Below are positions 61,022-64,000 of a DNA stretch of 64,000 bases, in pieces (within the stretch, counting starts at the first letter, position 1; each line of letters starts with the position of its first letter). The position numbers and the translations under genes are program-made. The notes below the pieces were generated by a model. That model worked only from the letters and a program-made list of their open reading frames with translations, searched no databases and was not told the DNA's origin. Origin of the DNA: Cellulomonas dongxiuzhuiae (GTDB lineage Bacteria; Actinomycetota; Actinomycetes; Actinomycetales; Cellulomonadaceae); contig NZ_CP076023.1 in NCBI RefSeq assembly GCF_018623035.1, positions 1,178,001 to 1,242,000 on the forward strand, in the 5' to 3' direction.

Positions 61022-62569
61022 ATGAGCGAAGCCGCGGACATCCAGGCGAGCGACGACGCTCCCGGCCTCGCAGCCCGCCCGGCCAGGGAGTTCTTCGGGC
61101 ACCCGGTCGGGCTGTTCACGCTCTCCACGACCGAGCTGTGGGAGCGGTTCAGCTACTACGGCATGCGGGCGATCCTCTTCTACTTCCTCACCGACACGCT
61201 CGCGAACGACGGGCTCGCCCTCGACGACGCGACGGGCGCGGCGCTCGTGGCCGTGTACGGCTCGGCCGTCTACCTGGTGACGGTCGTCGGCGGCTGGATG
61301 GCCGACCGCGTCATGGGGGCCCGGCGCGCCGTGCTCGCGGGCGGCGTCGTCATCGCGGCCGGGCACGTGAGCCTCGCCGTTCCCGCGCACTGGACCGCCT
61401 ACCTGGGCATCGTCCTCGTCGCGCTGGGCACCGGCCTGCTCAAGCCGAACGTGTCGAGCATGGTCGGTGAGCTGTACCGCCGCGACGACCCGCGCCGCGA
61501 CTCCGCCTTCTCGATCTTCTACATGGGCATCAACATCGGCTCGTTCTCCGCGCCGTTCGTCGTGCAGATCGCCCGCGAGATCGGCGGGTACCACGCAGGT
61601 TTCGCGGTCGCGGCCGTCGGCATGGGGCTCGCGCTGGTGGCGTTCGTCCTCGGGCGCGGCGCGCTGCACGGCGCGGGCGACACCGTGCCGAACCCGCTGA
61701 CGCCCGCCGACCGCCCGCGGGTCGTGCGCATGGCACTGCTGATCGCCCTGGCCCTCGCGGCCGCGACGGGGCTCGCGTGGGTCGTCGCCCGGGCCGGTTC
61801 GCAGGACGCCGGCGTCCTGGACGTCGTCATCGACGCGCTGTCCTACCTCGCGTTCGCGGCACCGGTCGTGATGTTCCTCGTGATGTTCCGCTCGCCGCGG
61901 GTCAACGCGGCCGAGCGCTCGCGCCTGACGGCGTACATCCCCCTGTTCGTCGCGGCCATGCTCTTCTGGATGATCTTCGAGCAGGCCTCGAACACGCTGT
62001 CGCAGTACGCCCGCGATCACACCGACACGAACGTCCTCGGGTTCACGATCTCGCCCGTGCTGTACCAGTCGGTCAACCCGGCGAGCATCATCGTGCTCGC
62101 GCCCGTGTTCGCGTGGCTCTGGGTGCGGCTGGGGGACCGGCCGTCGACGGCCGTGAAGTTCGCGATCGGCCTGACCCTCGCGGCGCTGAGCTTCGTGTTC
62201 CTGGCGGTGGCGTCCGCCGTGGCCGGAGACGGGCGCTCGCCGTGGTGGGTGCTCGTGGTCGTCTACGTCGTGCAGACGCTCGGGGAGCTGTGCCTGTCAC
62301 CCGTCGGGCTCGCGGCCACGACGCTGCTCGCCCCCCTGGCGTTCCGCGGCCAGGCCATGGCGCTGTGGTTCCTGGCGCCCGCGGCGGGCCAGGCGATCAC
62401 GGCGCAGCTCATCACGGCGACCGACGGGATGAGCCGGACCAGCTTCTTCGGCGGCATCGGGCTCGTCACGCTCGTGGTCGCGGGAGTGATGTTCGCGCTC
62501 GCGCCGTGGGTGACCCGGCGCATCCGCGAGGGCGCGGAGACCGACGAGGAGATCGCGGCACGTCACTGA
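61022..62569 (+). CDS. POT-family (PTR2) peptide/proton symporter
   Basis: A 515-residue inner-membrane carrier of about 14 helices, importing di- or tripeptides with protons. The POT signatures are ELWERFSYYGMRAILFYF (ExxERFxYYG near residue 40), GGWMADRVMGARRAVL, GTGLLKPNVSSMVGELY and FSIFYMGINIGSFSAP. ATG 61022; there is no strong Shine-Dalgarno sequence. It is divergent from marR and shares the nested operator, so it is probably regulated by MarR. Confidence 0.94.
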   Translation: MSEAADIQASDDAPGLAARPAREFFGHPVGLFTLSTTELWERFSYYGMRAILFYFLTDTLANDGLALDDATGAALVAVYGSAVYLVTVVGGWMADRVMGARRAVLAGGVVIAAGHVSLAVPAHWTAYLGIVLVALGTGLLKPNVSSMVGELYRRDDPRRDSAFSIFYMGINIGSFSAPFVVQIAREIGGYHAGFAVAAVGMGLALVAFVLGRGALHGAGDTVPNPLTPADRPRVVRMALLIALALAAATGLAWVVARAGSQDAGVLDVVIDALSYLAFAAPVVMFLVMFRSPRVNAAERSRLTAYIPLFVAAMLFWMIFEQASNTLSQYARDHTDTNVLGFTISPVLYQSVNPASIIVLAPVFAWLWVRLGDRPSTAVKFAIGLTLAALSFVFLAVASAVAGDGRSPWWVLVVVYVVQTLGELCLSPVGLAATTLLAPLAFRGQAMALWFLAPAAGQAITAQLITATDGMSRTSFFGGIGLVTLVVAGVMFALAPWVTRRIREGAETDEEIAARH

Positions 62570-62632
62570 GCAGGGGCGCCGACGGAGCCGTGAGAAGTTC
62601 ACCCGGTCGTGGTGCCGGTCCGGGCGTGTCGG

Positions 62633-63658
62633 TCAGCCGTGGCGGGGCGGGCCCGTGGAGGCGCGCGGCACGAGCTCGGTCGGCAGCCGACGGTGCGTCT
62701 GGACGTCGGTACCCGCGATGAGGTCGACCAGCAGGTGCAGCGCGGCCGCCCCCATGGCCTGCAGCGGCTGCGACACGGTCGTCAGCGGCGGCGTGCTGAG
62801 CGCCGACTCGGGGACGTTGTCGAAGCCGATCACGGACAGGTCCTCGGGCACCTCGAGCCCCAGCGCCTGGGCCACGTCCAGGACGGCCAGGGCCGACAGG
62901 TCGTTGGCCGCGAACACCGCGGTGGGGCGGTCCGGACGGTCCAGCAGGACGCGCGCGGGCTCCTGCGACGCGCCCCGGCGGTAGTCGCCCATGCCCACGA
63001 GGCTCTCGTCGACCGGAACTCCCGCGGCGGCCATCGCGCTGCGGAACCCCTGGTCACGCAGGCGCGCGGACGCGAGATCGGGGCGTCCGCCGAGGAACGC
63101 GATCCGGCGGTGGCCCAGCTCGAGCAGGTGCCGGGTCGCGAGCACCGCACCTGCGAGGTTGTCCGAGTCGACGGTGGGCAGGCCGGTCGGGCCGGCGTGC
63201 GGGTCGACCGCGACGACCGGCACGCCGGGGCGCGCCTCGACCACGGTCGGCGTCACGATGATCGCGCCGTCGATGAGCGTCCCGGACAGCCGGGACAGGT
63301 AGCGCCGTTCCCAGCCGACCTCGGCCGAGCCGCCGCCCCCGGAGTAGGCGAGCAGCTCGTACCCGGTGGTGGTGACGGCGTTGCCGGCGCCCTTGAGGAG
63401 CTCGGCGGAGAAGGGCTCGAACTCCGCGACGAGGATGCCCAGGACGTTGGTCCGGTACGACCGCAGCGACCGCGCGCCGAGGCTCGCCTCGTAGCCCAGG
63501 TCCGCGATCACCTCCTGAACTCGCTCAAGTGTGCGCTGCGAGACGCCGTAGCGGCCATTGACGACCTTGGAGACGGTGGCGACGGAGACCCCAGCAGTTC
63601 GGGCGACATCGGCCATCTTGACGCGGGGGAGCGAATCCACGCGGTGATCATAGGACAT
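62633..63658 (-). CDS. LacI-family transcriptional regulator
   Basis: 341 residues with the helix-turn-helix MADVARTAGVSVATVSKVVNGRYGVS, hinge RSLRSYRTNVLGI, and effector domain ending TDVQTHRRLPTELVPRAST (the usual C-terminal anchor). ATG 63658 is chosen because it directly abuts the operator; the upstream frame codes through the operator. It is divergent from a sugar ABC binding protein and probably represses that import system and itself. Confidence 0.93.
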   Translation of the reverse strand: MSYDHRVDSLPRVKMADVARTAGVSVATVSKVVNGRYGVSQRTLERVQEVIADLGYEASLGARSLRSYRTNVLGILVAEFEPFSAELLKGAGNAVTTTGYELLAYSGGGGSAEVGWERRYLSRLSGTLIDGAIIVTPTVVEARPGVPVVAVDPHAGPTGLPTVDSDNLAGAVLATRHLLELGHRRIAFLGGRPDLASARLRDQGFRSAMAAAGVPVDESLVGMGDYRRGASQEPARVLLDRPDRPTAVFAANDLSALAVLDVAQALGLEVPEDLSVIGFDNVPESALSTPPLTTVSQPLQAMGAAALHLLVDLIAGTDVQTHRRLPTELVPRASTGPPRHG

Positions 63659-63660
63659 CG

Positions 63661-63680
63661 TGTCGATAACGTTATCGACA
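63661..63680. promoter_or_regulatory. LacI operator, perfect 20-bp palindrome
   Basis: TGTCGATAACGTTATCGACA is a perfect palindrome of the LacI/GalR type, 2 bp from the lacI start and 76 bp before the binding protein gene. TTGACA (63685-63690) lies just beside it. Confidence 0.85.
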
Positions 63681-63756
63681 TCGATTGACACCGCTCCTGG
63701 ACCACTGTCAACCTGGGCGCCGTCCGACCTCTCAGCGACGACGAGGAGATTCAAAG

Positions 63757-64000
63757 ATGAAGAGGACTGCGGCACTGCGCGCGGTCGCGCTCGGCGCAGC
63801 GGTAGCGATGATCGCCACCGCCTGCAGCTCCGGGAGCGGCAGCGACGACGCCACTGAAGGCCCCGGCGAGAACGTCACCCTCTCGTGGTGGCACAACTCC
63901 AACACCGGTGCCGGCAAGGACTACTACGACCAGCTGGCCGACGAGTTCGAGTCGGACCACCCTGGCGTGACGATCGAGGTCACCGCCCTCCAGCACGAGG
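63757..64000 (+). CDS. ABC transporter sugar-binding lipoprotein (3' end outside window)
   Basis: The first 81 residues of an extracellular solute-binding protein. Signal peptide MKRTAALRAVALGAAVAMIATAC with Cys23 as lipidation site, then VTLSWWHNSNTGAGKDYYDQLADEFESDHPGVTIEV, the N-terminal lobe typical of family 1 carbohydrate-binding proteins. ATG 63757 follows GAGGAG. It is under the LacI operator and probably starts a sugar ABC operon that continues beyond the window. Confidence 0.9.
   Translation, partial: MKRTAALRAVALGAAVAMIATACSSGSGSDDATEGPGENVTLSWWHNSNTGAGKDYYDQLADEFESDHPGVTIEVTALQHE

Overview
The window looks like a chromosomal segment of a very GC-rich actinobacterium, most likely Micrococcales and close to Cellulomonas. 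The evidence is strong G/C third-position bias, many GTG starts, an rRNA spacer with no tRNA, a GlgE-type glycogen/trehalose cluster, carbohydrate genes under LacI-type regulators, and the actinobacterial order etfB-etfA / cysteine desulfurase-mnmA / ligA-gatCAB. The genus is an inference. Apart from the rRNA operon, nearly all sequence is coding.

Layout. 1-7000: end of a TetR-type regulator, a small membrane protein, NagA, a LacI regulator divergent from a GH1 beta-glucosidase, then a zinc-finger-like protein, a HAD phosphatase and an alpha/beta hydrolase in an overlapping run. 7000-14130: a long hendecad coiled-coil protein (Scy/FilP-like) with a small partner gene, then a Pro/Ala-rich membrane protein, a lipoprotein and a YbbN/CnoX-like thioredoxin-TPR protein without the redox CxxC. 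14130-20350: an rRNA operon (16S-23S-5S) preceded by about 950 bp holding a row of six near-identical promoter-like units, and closed by a perfect 16-bp stem terminator.

20350-42370: glucan metabolism. glgB, glgE-treS-maltokinase (overlapping operon), divergent glgP, and glgX. A GH36 alpha-galactosidase and a decayed LacI gene lie between glgB and the other GlgE-pathway genes. A DUF559/AbiEi-like gene is bracketed by two homologous long hairpins. An FAD dehydrogenase and the ETF beta/alpha pair follow. 42500-58060: tRNA thiolation genes (cysteine desulfurase, mnmA), a MetE-like protein, five uncharacterised membrane proteins (three with a common one-TM layout), ligA with an insertion, two GNAT domains split by a frameshift, and gatCAB. 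58060-64000: GNAT, D-2-hydroxyacid dehydrogenase, a flavodoxin-fold oxidoreductase with a MarR regulator divergent from a POT transporter, and a LacI regulator divergent from the start of a sugar ABC binding protein, with a perfect 20-bp operator between them.

The central theme is alpha-glucan and trehalose turnover: TreS and maltokinase make maltose-1-phosphate, GlgE extends it, GlgB branches it, GlgP and GlgX take it down. Many genes start 6-8 bases after a TAnnnT hexamer, as expected for leaderless transcripts.
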